In this document: positions 1-7,992 of the stretch, piece by piece
Layout: every line of letters begins with the position of its first letter
How positions within the stretch are numbered: the first letter of the stretch is position 1
NCBI GenBank assembly: GCA_026193155.1
Contig: JAPHSI010000115.1
Location: forward strand, 1-11,224
Source: Sulfurimonadaceae bacterium
GTDB taxonomy: Bacteria; Campylobacterota; Campylobacteria; Campylobacterales; Sulfurimonadaceae
Length of the DNA: 11,224 nt
Reading direction: 5' to 3'
Position numbers and translations under genes: made by a program
The notes under the pieces: model-generated
What the model was told of the DNA's origin: nothing
The model's input: the letters and a program-made list of their open reading frames with translations, nothing else
Databases searched by the model: none

Positions 1-530
1 GTCGCAACAAGTTCTTTTTTACCAATTCCTTGACCACTTTCTCTTAATCCTCGTATAGTATAGTTATGACCTAAAAATGCGTTTGCACCTTTTATGTCAC
101 CAATGCTCAGTTTCGCGCGAATTTTATGAGAATGGATAGAATCCCCGTTTAAAGAAACTTCATCCACTACTTTCACCTCTCCACTGAAGAGTTCTTTTAA
201 ATCATCATGGTTATATTTTCTATCTTTTCCAAAATGAAAATCATAACCTACTACTATTTTTCCCAAGTTTGGAAACTTAGTAATCAAAAATTCTATAAAC
301 CCATTTGCATCCAGATGACGTATATCATCAAGTTCTAAATAGATTATAGGGTATTTACTAAAACGTTCACGCTCTTTTCTTGGAGTAAGGTTTGCATATC
401 CTGTCTCAATGACAACAATAGTTCCATGCTCACCAAGCTCTGCAAAGAGATGCTGATGACCTATATGCATCCCATCAAACCCGCCTATAGCTATTGCAGT
501 GCTATTTTTTATAGAAGTAACAGTATTCAA
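1..530 (-). CDS. ribF: Bifunctional riboflavin kinase / FAD synthetase RibF (5' part, cut by window edge)
   Basis: RibF phosphorylates riboflavin to FMN and adenylylates FMN to FAD in the cytoplasm. About 176 residues are visible: the whole N-terminal FAD synthetase (nucleotidyltransferase) domain and the first residues of the riboflavin kinase domain. The signature GGFDGMHIGHQHL lies at residues 16-28 and contains the HxGH nucleotide-binding motif; GYDFHFGKDRK at 95-105 is also typical of the family. The usual ISSTxIR segment reads IHSHKIR (132-138), a mild divergence. I chose the TTG start at 530 because AAGGAGGG lies 5 bases upstream and the GGFDG motif must sit close to the N-terminus; the only later ATG falls inside that motif. 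The first 29 bases overlap the end of tlyA, so the two are probably translationally coupled. The C-terminal kinase domain lies outside the window. Confidence 0.93.
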   Translation of the reverse strand, partial: MNTVTSIKNSTAIAIGGFDGMHIGHQHLFAELGEHGTIVVIETGYANLTPRKERERFSKYPIIYLELDDIRHLDANGFIEFLITKFPNLGKIVVGYDFHFGKDRKYNHDDLKELFSGEVKVVDEVSLNGDSIHSHKIRAKLSIGDIKGANAFLGHNYTIRGLRESGQGIGKKELVA

Positions 531-1209
531 GATTTCCCTCCTTGCCTGTAATTTTCGATGGAGATTTTTGTAAAAGACTCCATCCTTTTTCTTCGCATCT
601 ACTCTCAAAGTTCTCCATAGCTAATGAAATAGCCTTTTCATCCAAAACAACACCGTGTTTATCACGCTTTACCGCGCGACCAACTTCAAACTGCGGTTTA
701 AACAAAAGTATAATTTTCTCAGATGCAAGTCTATCTATATCATCTAAAATATTAAGTAGAGATATAAAAGAAACATCACTTACAACTAAATCGTATATAT
801 TTTCACTTTTAAACTCTCTTATATCACAACTCTCATATGAGTTTACTCTTTTATCTTCTAAAAGTGAATTATGTAGTTGAGATTTACCTACGTCCACTGC
901 ATCTACACTTTTAACATCATTTTGTAAAAGAACCTGAGTAAACCCACCTGTTGATGAGCCTATATCTAAGCAGATGCTGTCTTTAATATCAAGATTTAAC
1001 TCTTCTAAAAAGTATTTTAGTTTATAAGCAGCCCTGCTGACATAGTTTTCGTGTTCAGCTACCTCAACAGAAGAGTTGTCACTTACAATAAACGAACTCT
1101 TGGTCACAACCTTTGCATCAACACTTACTAAAGACTTTTTTATTATATTTTGCGCTTTTGAGCGACTATCTGCAAAACCATTCTCGACTAGATAATTATC
1201 TAAGCGCAT
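502..1209 (-). CDS. tlyA: TlyA family rRNA 2'-O-methyltransferase (hemolysin A family)
   Basis: TlyA proteins transfer a methyl group from S-adenosylmethionine to the 2'-OH of ribosomal RNA cytidines; members are linked to capreomycin sensitivity. The 235-residue protein starts with an S4 RNA-binding domain (about 1-50, beginning MRLDNYLVENG) followed by an FtsJ-like Rossmann methyltransferase domain. Visible motifs are YVSRAAYKL (56-64), the SAM-binding loop LDIGSSTGGF (81-90), SDVSFISL (144-151) and LLFKPQFE (168-175). The catalytic tetrad expected for 2'-O-methylation can be read as K63, D145, K171 and E228. The short N-terminus fits the type I class, which in Campylobacter methylates only the large-subunit site; that specificity is inferred from length. 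The start ATG overlaps the upstream gene's stop by one base (TAATG), with a GGAG 10 bases before the ATG. Older 'hemolysin' annotations of the family do not imply toxin function. Confidence 0.93.
   Translation of the reverse strand: MRLDNYLVENGFADSRSKAQNIIKKSLVSVDAKVVTKSSFIVSDNSSVEVAEHENYVSRAAYKLKYFLEELNLDIKDSICLDIGSSTGGFTQVLLQNDVKSVDAVDVGKSQLHNSLLEDKRVNSYESCDIREFKSENIYDLVVSDVSFISLLNILDDIDRLASEKIILLFKPQFEVGRAVKRDKHGVVLDEKAISLAMENFESRCEEKGWSLLQKSPSKITGKEGNLEYCYFYKK
536..543 (-). promoter_or_regulatory. Ribosome binding site deciding the TTG start of ribF
   Basis: The minus strand reads AAGGAGGG, then five bases, then TTG at 530-528. It is the strongest Shine-Dalgarno match in the minus-strand cluster and lies inside the tlyA coding sequence. 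It is the main reason for accepting a TTG start for ribF. Confidence 0.8.
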
Positions 1210-1742
1210 TAAAACTGAAACTCCACAGCCATATATGGATAAAAAATACGCATCTTATAATCAGCTGAGCCATTTTGTGTTGAATCATAACCAAATTCAT
1301 ACATATCATAAGCTAACTTAACACTAAAAAGTTCACTAAACCTTATAGATGTTCCAACCCCATAAACAAAACTAAAACCTTCATCCCCAACTAGCCTTGT
1401 ATAACCGGCACCAAACTTAGCATAAAAATCCCATATATCATCAAAAAAGGCATAGTGAGCTAATGTTGAAACACTGTAAAGTGTATAATTTAATTTTAAT
1501 GACTCATCTATTTTATAGCCACCTTCAAACAACTTTGCATATCCAAGTTCTACTGATAGATGCTTATTGATGTATGCACCACCATAAAAGTATTGCATAT
1601 TTGCTTTTTCATCCTTAATAGAGTCATACAGTCCATCACTATCATACTTTGAAATTCCATATCCATAACCTAAATATGGACCACCGTCTCTATCTGCATA
1701 ACTAAGAGTAAATATAAAAACTAAAACTAAAAAAATCTTCAT
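1209..1742 (-). CDS. Small outer-membrane beta-barrel protein, function unknown
   Basis: This 177-residue protein has a clear Sec signal peptide: a Lys after Met, a hydrophobic stretch (residues 3-14) and a probable cleavage after A16 (LSYA/DR). The mature part is rich in Tyr, Phe and Gly and shows about eight alternating-residue amphipathic segments, near 20-32, 48-60, 62-71, 82-98, 101-116, 122-134, 138-151 and 162-177. It ends in Phe (VEFQF), the C-terminal aromatic recognised by the BAM outer-membrane assembly machinery. This fits an eight-strand barrel of the general OmpA-like / OMP_b-brl type, without a periplasmic peptidoglycan-binding domain. It overlaps ligA by 4 bases (ATGA) and tlyA by 1 base, so it is inside the operon. 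Its ligand or role cannot be told from sequence; a structural or porin-like role is possible. Confidence 0.8.
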   Translation of the reverse strand: MKIFLVLVFIFTLSYADRDGGPYLGYGYGISKYDSDGLYDSIKDEKANMQYFYGGAYINKHLSVELGYAKLFEGGYKIDESLKLNYTLYSVSTLAHYAFFDDIWDFYAKFGAGYTRLVGDEGFSFVYGVGTSIRFSELFSVKLAYDMYEFGYDSTQNGSADYKMRIFYPYMAVEFQF

Positions 1743-3688
1743 AACATTCCGTTCATTTCATCTTCAGTTAAACAAGTAACTCCCAAGCTCATAGCTTTAT
1801 CATACTTACTTCCTGCATCTTCACCGTAAATCAAAAAGTCTGTCTTTTTACTCACACTCCCACTCACTTTAGCACCTAAAGACTCTAACATCTCTTTTAT
1901 CGCAGGTCGGGGCTGGCTCATAGTTCCTGTCAATACTGCGGTCTTACCTTTAAACGGGTTATCTTTTGCTTCTTCTTTTTTTATAGGTTCCAGTGGATTT
2001 AAAATCTTTTGTAATTCTAAGATTGTATCCCTATTTACCCTAACAAATTCCAGTACGGACTCAGCCATCTCTTCACCAATACCGTCACACTCAACTATTT
2101 GTTCTTTACTTGCATCTATAAAAGAAAAACCGAATGCATCTGAGAGCGTCTTAGATGCAACTTCACCTATGTGCTCTATGCCAAGTGAATTTATAAAACG
2201 CCAGTATTCACAACCTTTTGCACCCTCAAGAGCGTCTAGTAAGTTTTGAGACTTTTTCTCTTTAAAACTCTCTAAGTCCATTAATTGCTCAAATGAAAGT
2301 GAAAACAAATCAATCACATTTTTAACAAGTCCCGCATTAAACAGTGCTTCCACTATTTTATTTCCAAGTCCGTCTATATTTAGACATGGTTTGGATGCAA
2401 AGTAAATTATAGAGTTAACAACCCTAGCTTCACAAGTAAGATTTTGACACTTTACAAGTACCTCTTCTTGCAGAAGTTCACTTCCACATACAGGACATTC
2501 AGTCGGACGCTTATACTTTATTTCATTTCCACTACGTTCATGTTCAAGAACTTTAATAATTTTTGGAATTACATCTCCGCTTCTAAGTATAATTACCTTA
2601 TCACCAATGCGGATATCTTTTCTATCTATCTCATCAAAGTTGTGAAGTGTAGCACGCTCAACCACTACACCCTCTATATCTGTCGGTTCAACTACTGCTA
2701 CGGGAGTAACAGCACCGCTTCTACCTACTTGAAGTTTAATCTCTTTAAGTGTAGTTATCTTCTCAACCGCAGGAAATTTATATGCAACTGCCCAGCGTGG
2801 GTTTTTTACTGTGTATCCCATATCTATCTGAGAAGATATTTCATTTACCTTAATAACCATACCGTCAAGCATCATCGCATAAGAATCTCGTTCATTTTTC
2901 ATAACTTTATATATGTTCTCTATATCTTCAAAATCTTTACATAATCTACTTTGAGGCGGCTTTTTAAATCCTAATGAGTATATATATTCCATTCTTTCAT
3001 TTAGCATCTTTTGCTCTAGGGTATTCTCACCTATTCCATATGGTAAGAATACTAAGTTTCTTGAAGCTGTGATAGATGAATCAAGTTGACGAAGACTTCC
3101 TGCAGCTGCATTTCTAGGGTTTGCAAAAACAGCCTCATCATTTTTTAAACGCTCTTGATTTATAGCTTCAAAGTCATCTTTAAATATAACAACTTCTCCG
3201 CGAATCTCTATACGCTCTGTATAATCAATACTAAGAGGAATTGAGCGGATAGTTTTTACATTTTGGGTAATAAGTTCACCTTCTTCACCGTCACCACGTG
3301 TGATACCTTGAGTAAGTTCACCGTTTTCATAAATTAGGTTAAGTGAAGCACCATCATATTTAGGTTCACAGTAAAAAGATATATTTTCATCCAACTTATA
3401 AGTTTTTTTAAGCCAAGCTGAGAGGTCATCAGCATTAAAAATATCTTCAAGTGACCACATACGTGAGAGATGCTTTGCTTTTACAAACTTCTCAGATACA
3501 ACATCCCCTACTCTAAGTGTCGGAGAATTATTAACTCTTTGTGTCGGATATTTTTCTTCATAATCCATTACTTGATGATATAACTTATCATATACCTCAT
3601 CGGTAGTGATTGGATCATCTAAAACATAGTAATGATACGCATAGAGGTTTAACTTTTCAACTGCTTCTTTATACTCTTGATTATTCAT
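1739..3688 (-). CDS. ligA: NAD-dependent DNA ligase LigA
   Basis: LigA seals nicks between Okazaki fragments and repair patches, using NAD+ to form an enzyme-AMP intermediate. At 649 residues it is full length for the family. The N-terminal Ia domain carries the NMN-binding pattern (YHYYVLDDPITTDEVYD, 18-34). The adenylation domain has the catalytic lysine K110 in the KYDG motif (110-113), RGDGEEGE (131-138), the EIRGEV segment (161-166) and FANPRNAAAGSLRQ (188-201). An OB fold follows (near 315-390). Then comes a four-cysteine zinc site (C398, C401, C414, C419), helix-hairpin-helix repeats (about 430-565) and a C-terminal BRCT domain (about 578-649). All key residues are present, so the enzyme should be active. 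It is expected to be essential. The gene sits 41 bases after the GGDEF/EAL gene and overlaps the next gene by 4 bases. No convincing promoter of its own was found in the short gap. Confidence 0.98.
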   Translation of the reverse strand: MNNQEYKEAVEKLNLYAYHYYVLDDPITTDEVYDKLYHQVMDYEEKYPTQRVNNSPTLRVGDVVSEKFVKAKHLSRMWSLEDIFNADDLSAWLKKTYKLDENISFYCEPKYDGASLNLIYENGELTQGITRGDGEEGELITQNVKTIRSIPLSIDYTERIEIRGEVVIFKDDFEAINQERLKNDEAVFANPRNAAAGSLRQLDSSITASRNLVFLPYGIGENTLEQKMLNERMEYIYSLGFKKPPQSRLCKDFEDIENIYKVMKNERDSYAMMLDGMVIKVNEISSQIDMGYTVKNPRWAVAYKFPAVEKITTLKEIKLQVGRSGAVTPVAVVEPTDIEGVVVERATLHNFDEIDRKDIRIGDKVIILRSGDVIPKIIKVLEHERSGNEIKYKRPTECPVCGSELLQEEVLVKCQNLTCEARVVNSIIYFASKPCLNIDGLGNKIVEALFNAGLVKNVIDLFSLSFEQLMDLESFKEKKSQNLLDALEGAKGCEYWRFINSLGIEHIGEVASKTLSDAFGFSFIDASKEQIVECDGIGEEMAESVLEFVRVNRDTILELQKILNPLEPIKKEEAKDNPFKGKTAVLTGTMSQPRPAIKEMLESLGAKVSGSVSKKTDFLIYGEDAGSKYDKAMSLGVTCLTEDEMNGML

Positions 3689-3729
3689 TTGAGAATTTTA
3701 TCTTAAACTTACTAAAATATTTGTTAGTA

Positions 3730-5808
3730 CTAGCTATTTAATAAGTTTTCGGCTTTACCAAAATAATAACCCTGAAACTCATCAACACCATACATTTTCA
3801 ACAACTCAAATATCTCTTGGTTTTCAACATATTCAGCAACTGTTTTTATTCCTAAATCTTGTGCAAAGTGGACAATACTTTTAACTAATATTCTTGATTC
3901 TTCATCTTTTAATATATTTTGAACTAATGAGCCGTCAATCTTTAAATAATCAGGTTTTAATTTGAGTATATGTGAATAGTTTGCATAACCGCTTCCAAAG
4001 TCATCTATAGCTATACTTACTCCCATTTTTTTAAGTTTATGAACAACTTTTACTAACCTGTTAAAATCTTCCACATTCTCTTGTTCTACTATTTCTATGA
4101 TTACTCTTTTAGGATTTGGAAAATTTTCTAATACTTCCAAAAATGTATCAATAACTTTTGGTTGGAAAAAATCATTAGGCAAAAGGTTTATAGAGATTTG
4201 CTCCTCTTTATTTGCAAAAAATCTTAAGGACTGTTCCAACACTTCCTTCGCTAAATAAGTATATAGTCCTCCATTCATAGCTATTGATAAAAACTCACTC
4301 GGATATAAGATTTTTTCTTTTCCATCTTCAAAATCAAGTATACGAACCAGAGCCTCATACTTTATAACTTTTTTATCTCTATCTCTAATCTCCTGAAAGA
4401 AAGGTACTACATTATTATTTTCCAAAGCATGTTTAAGTATTTTTTTCATTTTCATTGTTTTTGAAGAGCTTATTTTCGTGTCAATATTACTTGTATAAGC
4501 CATATAGTGCAAGGATTTTTCTTTGGCTTTTTTTAAAGCCATCTGAGCTTTTTCAACCAAATTTGAATTCCCGTTGGATATACCGAAATACATCTCTATT
4601 TGTAATATATCACAGAACTCTTCAATATTTATCTGTAAAGATTTAATCCTATCAAGAAGCTCTTCCAAGATTTCAAGATATTCATCTTCTAAAAAAGAGT
4701 CATCATATTTTAGCAGTGCAAATTCATCCGATGATATTCTATATACTTTCATAGAATATTCATCTGCAAAGGTCTTAAATTCATCACCTATACGCTTTAA
4801 AACCATATTCCCTATATTTATTCCATACAGTTCATTTATTAAGCTAAATTCTTTAATATTACCTACAATTAAAACGTTTAACTTATCTTCAACTAAACTG
4901 CCATCTAAAAGATGTCTATTTCCTAAACTCGTTAAACTATCAGTATATGCCTGTTCTTTAAAATGGTTTAATACGCTATCAAAACTTTTTTTTGTAACAA
5001 ATACTATCAATAAAGATATAATTAAACCTACAAATAACAATAAGTATATTAAGTTTGTATATGATTTTTTTAAGTCAGATATATCAAAAGTGACAAATAA
5101 GTTACCAACAAGTTCTGAGTTATGATTTTTTAAGTCTATTTTGAAAACGACTTTATTATCTTCTAATAATTTAGTAGACGTATCACTTTCTTTATTTATG
5201 GTTATTTTAGTTTTAATTTCCAATATTGTTTTTAAATCTTCAATAAAACCAATAGGCAATACACCTATTTCAACACTACCTATATATTTATTTTTATAAA
5301 AGATTGGTTCTGTAACTGCATATGTTATTTCAGATACATTATCTTTTTCAAAACCGCTAAAAGATTTACGTACTTTATTTGTATCTACAATGAGGCTGTT
5401 CTTATAATCTACTTTATCACCATATATTTCGGGTTTATGTGCCCTATATATAATTGTTCCATCAGAGTTTATAAAGCTAAGAATATTTAGATTTTTATTA
5501 AGATGTTTTTCAAATAGATATTCATTTCTTATAATTTCATCTATTTTTTTTGTATCTTTATTTACAATAGCTTCAGCTAGTCCATCTAAAGACGTTATCT
5601 TATTTAATTTATTTTTTAATATTTCATCGTATCTACGAATATTTAGATTAAAAAGTTTTTTAGCTGAATGAGAGATAGATTCTACTTTTTCATCGACAAC
5701 TTTATCAAACTGATAGTTTAAAAAAACATTACCCACTATAAAGAGGAGTAATACAAAAGACAATGAGGATAAAAAGACATTTTTTTTCGTTTTTTCTATT
5801 GTATTCAT
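3730..5808 (-). CDS. Membrane sensor with periplasmic Cache-like region, degenerate GGDEF and intact EAL: probable c-di-GMP phosphodiesterase
   Basis: The 692-residue protein has a membrane segment near 11-31, a periplasmic region 32-251, a second membrane segment near 252-271, a GGDEF domain (about 285-440) and an EAL domain (about 452-690). The periplasmic region contains IYRAHKPEIYGD (120-131) and resembles double-Cache (dCache_3-like) sensors seen in chemoreceptors. In the GGDEF domain DSLTSLGNR (290-298) is normal, but the active-site loop is SSDEF (359-363) and the upstream I-site is absent (E350 and M353 in place of R and D). Diguanylate cyclase activity is therefore unlikely. The EAL domain keeps E485 (EAL, 485-487), N541, E572, the D602/D603 pair in DDFGSGY, K623, E659 and Q679, so cyclic-di-GMP hydrolysis is expected. 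There is no HAMP domain between membrane and GGDEF. The ATG lacks a strong Shine-Dalgarno; a TATAAT box lies about 47 bases upstream. The signal is unknown. Confidence 0.88.
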   Translation of the reverse strand: MNTIEKTKKNVFLSSLSFVLLLFIVGNVFLNYQFDKVVDEKVESISHSAKKLFNLNIRRYDEILKNKLNKITSLDGLAEAIVNKDTKKIDEIIRNEYLFEKHLNKNLNILSFINSDGTIIYRAHKPEIYGDKVDYKNSLIVDTNKVRKSFSGFEKDNVSEITYAVTEPIFYKNKYIGSVEIGVLPIGFIEDLKTILEIKTKITINKESDTSTKLLEDNKVVFKIDLKNHNSELVGNLFVTFDISDLKKSYTNLIYLLLFVGLIISLLIVFVTKKSFDSVLNHFKEQAYTDSLTSLGNRHLLDGSLVEDKLNVLIVGNIKEFSLINELYGINIGNMVLKRIGDEFKTFADEYSMKVYRISSDEFALLKYDDSFLEDEYLEILEELLDRIKSLQINIEEFCDILQIEMYFGISNGNSNLVEKAQMALKKAKEKSLHYMAYTSNIDTKISSSKTMKMKKILKHALENNNVVPFFQEIRDRDKKVIKYEALVRILDFEDGKEKILYPSEFLSIAMNGGLYTYLAKEVLEQSLRFFANKEEQISINLLPNDFFQPKVIDTFLEVLENFPNPKRVIIEIVEQENVEDFNRLVKVVHKLKKMGVSIAIDDFGSGYANYSHILKLKPDYLKIDGSLVQNILKDEESRILVKSIVHFAQDLGIKTVAEYVENQEIFELLKMYGVDEFQGYYFGKAENLLNS

Positions 5809-5854
5809 TAGCTGCTACTTTTAAAATATAAACAATTAGTTACATAATATCACT

Positions 5855-5860
5855 ATTATA
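5855..5860 (-). promoter_or_regulatory. Candidate -10 box for the GGDEF/EAL - ligA transcription unit
   Basis: In the 69-base gap between the MATE gene and the GGDEF/EAL gene the minus strand reads AATG-TATAAT-AGTG. This is a perfect -10 hexamer. No good -35 box is visible (TGACTT lies only 14 bases upstream), which is common for sigma-70 promoters in Campylobacterota. Predicted transcription would start about 40 bases before the ATG at 5808. No terminator was seen in the gap, so read-through from the MATE operon is also possible. Confidence 0.55.
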
Positions 5861-5877
5861 CATTAATTACAATAAAG

Positions 5878-7203
5878 TCATACTTTTGTATTCAACCATT
5901 CTTTTTTTTGATAAATATACCAATAAATTATACCTTTTAATAATGTTTCAATATTCATAATTACAAATATGGAGATAACACCAAAACCAAGTTTATATGC
6001 AATATACGATGGTATTATTCTAAAAAACCACAAAGAAAAAACATTTATTTTTAAAGTAGTTTTTGTTGCCCCGGCCCCGCGTAATGCTGATGAATAAACA
6101 AACATGATGGCAAGTGGCACCTGAGCTAAACCTACCAAAATTAAATACTGTGAAGCTATCAATATTGTCGTTTTATCTTCTGTAAACAAACCAACTATAT
6201 ACTCTGGAAACAATATCATAAATAAGCCGATAGCCCCCATAAAAACGTAAGCGATACGACCACTTATTATTCCCATTTTATATGCTTTATCTTTATTGTT
6301 TGCCCCTAAGTTTTGACCAACTAGTGCCATAGCCGCAATTGCAAATCCAAAGCCCGGCATAAATGCTATACCCTCCACTCGAAGACCAACTTGATAACCT
6401 GCTAATTCCGCACTACCGTACCAAGCTATTATTGCAACAAATAGTATAAAACTCATACTTGATATGCCACGGTCAAGTGCAGCTCCCCAACCAACTACTA
6501 GTGCACGTTTAAAATCATTTACTCTTATAATAGGTAATATGTTTATTTTTGATGTTGATTTTTTTAGTATCAATAAATATACAAAAACATTAAAGGTATA
6601 TGCTATAAGGGTAGCTATAGCAGCACCTTCAATCCCCATACTAGGGAATCCAAAATGACCAAAGATTAAGACATAATTTAAAAAAGCATTTATACATGCA
6701 GATACAAGTTTTATGTAAAGTGAACTTTTGGTATCACCAGCCGCACTCATAGCATTAAATAAAAGTGCATCTACAAAGATTACAACAATACCTAGAGATA
6801 TAATTTTAAAATATGCACTTCCAAGCTCTGCAACTTTTTCCTCCACTCCTAAAAGTGAATAAAAAAACTCCCCTCCAAAGTATCCTAAAAAACTTACAAA
6901 AATTGATAAAATAATTGCAAAAATAAATAACGCATACAATAATGAAGAAGCTCTTCTTTTACGTCCACTACCTATAAATCTTGAAATAAGTGCATTTCCA
7001 CCGACTACATATAAAGTCATAAGCACATTTAAAACCATCATAAATTGCATAGTCACACCAACAGCAGCGAGTGCGTAAAAGCTAATCATTCCAACCATAA
7101 GCATATCTATAAGTGACTGTAGTATATCTACGAGACTTTTAAGTGCTGCAGGTATTGCCAGTGAAAAAACCTTGCGGGTATCTTGTGAGTATTTTGGGAT
7201 CAT
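5878..7203 (-). CDS. MATE family multidrug / toxin extrusion transporter (NorM/DinF-like)
   Basis: This 441-residue inner-membrane protein has about twelve hydrophobic segments in two homologous halves, the layout of MATE cation-coupled drug antiporters. Family patterns include SLIDMLMVGM near 31-40 in helix 1, AAGDTKSSLYIKLVSACINA with a following NYVLIFG in the first half, the GIEGAAIAT stretch, and the repeat equivalent LRGAGATKTT in the second half. Such pumps export cationic or aromatic compounds using a Na+ or H+ gradient; the substrate here cannot be predicted. Its ATG lies 6 bases after the stop of the PAS/GGDEF-like gene, without a clear Shine-Dalgarno, so it is probably translated as the last gene of the operon starting at the MFS gene. 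Length and motifs show no damage. Confidence 0.9.
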   Translation of the reverse strand: MIPKYSQDTRKVFSLAIPAALKSLVDILQSLIDMLMVGMISFYALAAVGVTMQFMMVLNVLMTLYVVGGNALISRFIGSGRKRRASSLLYALFIFAIILSIFVSFLGYFGGEFFYSLLGVEEKVAELGSAYFKIISLGIVVIFVDALLFNAMSAAGDTKSSLYIKLVSACINAFLNYVLIFGHFGFPSMGIEGAAIATLIAYTFNVFVYLLILKKSTSKINILPIIRVNDFKRALVVGWGAALDRGISSMSFILFVAIIAWYGSAELAGYQVGLRVEGIAFMPGFGFAIAAMALVGQNLGANNKDKAYKMGIISGRIAYVFMGAIGLFMILFPEYIVGLFTEDKTTILIASQYLILVGLAQVPLAIMFVYSSALRGAGATKTTLKINVFSLWFFRIIPSYIAYKLGFGVISIFVIMNIETLLKGIIYWYIYQKKEWLNTKV

Positions 7204-7209
7204 AATGTA

Positions 7210-7992
7210 TTATAGTCTTTTTATTAAAGAGTTTATATGTTCATCTTCTTTTTTAATATTTAATTTGATTTTACATTTGTATTTACTTATTGGATGCATA
7301 TTTATAACATCCTCAAATTTTTCTAAAACTTTATAAGCAGATTGTGTGTTTTCAGACATATATACGAGGAAGAAAGTATTTTCACTCCATCTAACAAGCA
7401 TATCATCTTTGCGAATCATAACTACTAAATCATTTACAAAGTCTTTATATTCGACATCGTTTTCTTTTGTAATTACTATAGATAATATTGATACAATTTT
7501 TTCATTAAACACGGCGGCCTCTTGATAGCTTTTTGCGATCTCTTTAAAGTATTTTCTATCGTAAGCTCCACTGTTTGCATCTATATTGGCATTATTTTGA
7601 ATCATTATTCTCTTGATTAAGTCTTGTGTAATATCTTTAAGTACAACAACTTTATAGGTATTGGAAATATTATCTACATGAATTTTAAAGGCTTGCGGTT
7701 CATAAGTCTTACTCAGCATACTGACAATTCTATCTTTCTCATCTATTTTTAAAATAGATTCCATCCAGTTTTCTTTATCAGCCATTTTGTCTTTATTAAA
7801 ATAGCTTGGATGTGCTACAAAGTTATTAATAAGCTCTCCAAAACGAGCATTATATTCTTCAGTGCAAGATACATTAAAAAAATTATTAAACGAAGTATTT
7901 GTTAAAAGTACTTTATTATCTTTAAATATAACAACAAAATCATCATTCATATCTGCTATACTAGATAACAAAGACAAATACACATTATCCAT
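7210..7992 (-). CDS. PAS-like domain plus degenerate GGDEF domain; possible c-di-GMP receptor
   Basis: The 260-residue protein has no membrane segment or signal peptide. Residues 1-125 look like a PAS sensor: DDFVVIFKDNKVLLTN at 17-32 is a typical PAS opening, and the domain ends in YKVVVLKDITQD (113-124), the common PAS-to-effector linker. Residues 136-215 match the GGDEF fold: DANSGAYDRKYF (138-149) corresponds to the D-x-LTGLxNRR-x-F start of that domain. The catalytic GGDEF loop is replaced by SENTF (203-207), so it should not make cyclic-di-GMP. Upstream, R194 and D197 sit at the spacing of the RxxD inhibitory site that binds cyclic-di-GMP in some inactive GGDEF receptors. The 45 residues after this are less like the family. 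The ATG overlaps the preceding stop by 8 bases, with GAGG 6 bases upstream of the ATG. Receptor function is inferred; a purely structural or protein-binding role is the alternative. Confidence 0.7.
   Translation of the reverse strand: MDNVYLSLLSSIADMNDDFVVIFKDNKVLLTNTSFNNFFNVSCTEEYNARFGELINNFVAHPSYFNKDKMADKENWMESILKIDEKDRIVSMLSKTYEPQAFKIHVDNISNTYKVVVLKDITQDLIKRIMIQNNANIDANSGAYDRKYFKEIAKSYQEAAVFNEKIVSILSIVITKENDVEYKDFVNDLVVMIRKDDMLVRWSENTFFLVYMSENTQSAYKVLEKFEDVINMHPISKYKCKIKLNIKKEDEHINSLIKRL

Noticed and set aside
542..880. Plus-strand open frame of 112 codons opposite tlyA
   Set aside because: It is antisense to the TlyA catalytic region, with no family resemblance and no supporting ribosome site.
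2444..2944. Plus-strand open frame of 166 codons opposite ligA
   Set aside because: It lies wholly antisense to the conserved adenylation, OB and zinc regions of ligA, has a Tyr/Phe/Asn-rich low-complexity composition typical of reversed AT-rich codons, and lacks a ribosome site.
4455..5125. Plus-strand open frames opposite the GGDEF/EAL gene
   Set aside because: They are antisense to conserved domain residues and have Ser/Ile/Lys-rich shadow composition with no recognisable protein features.
6464..6658. Plus-strand open frame opposite the MATE gene
   Set aside because: It is a short antisense shadow of a conserved transporter.
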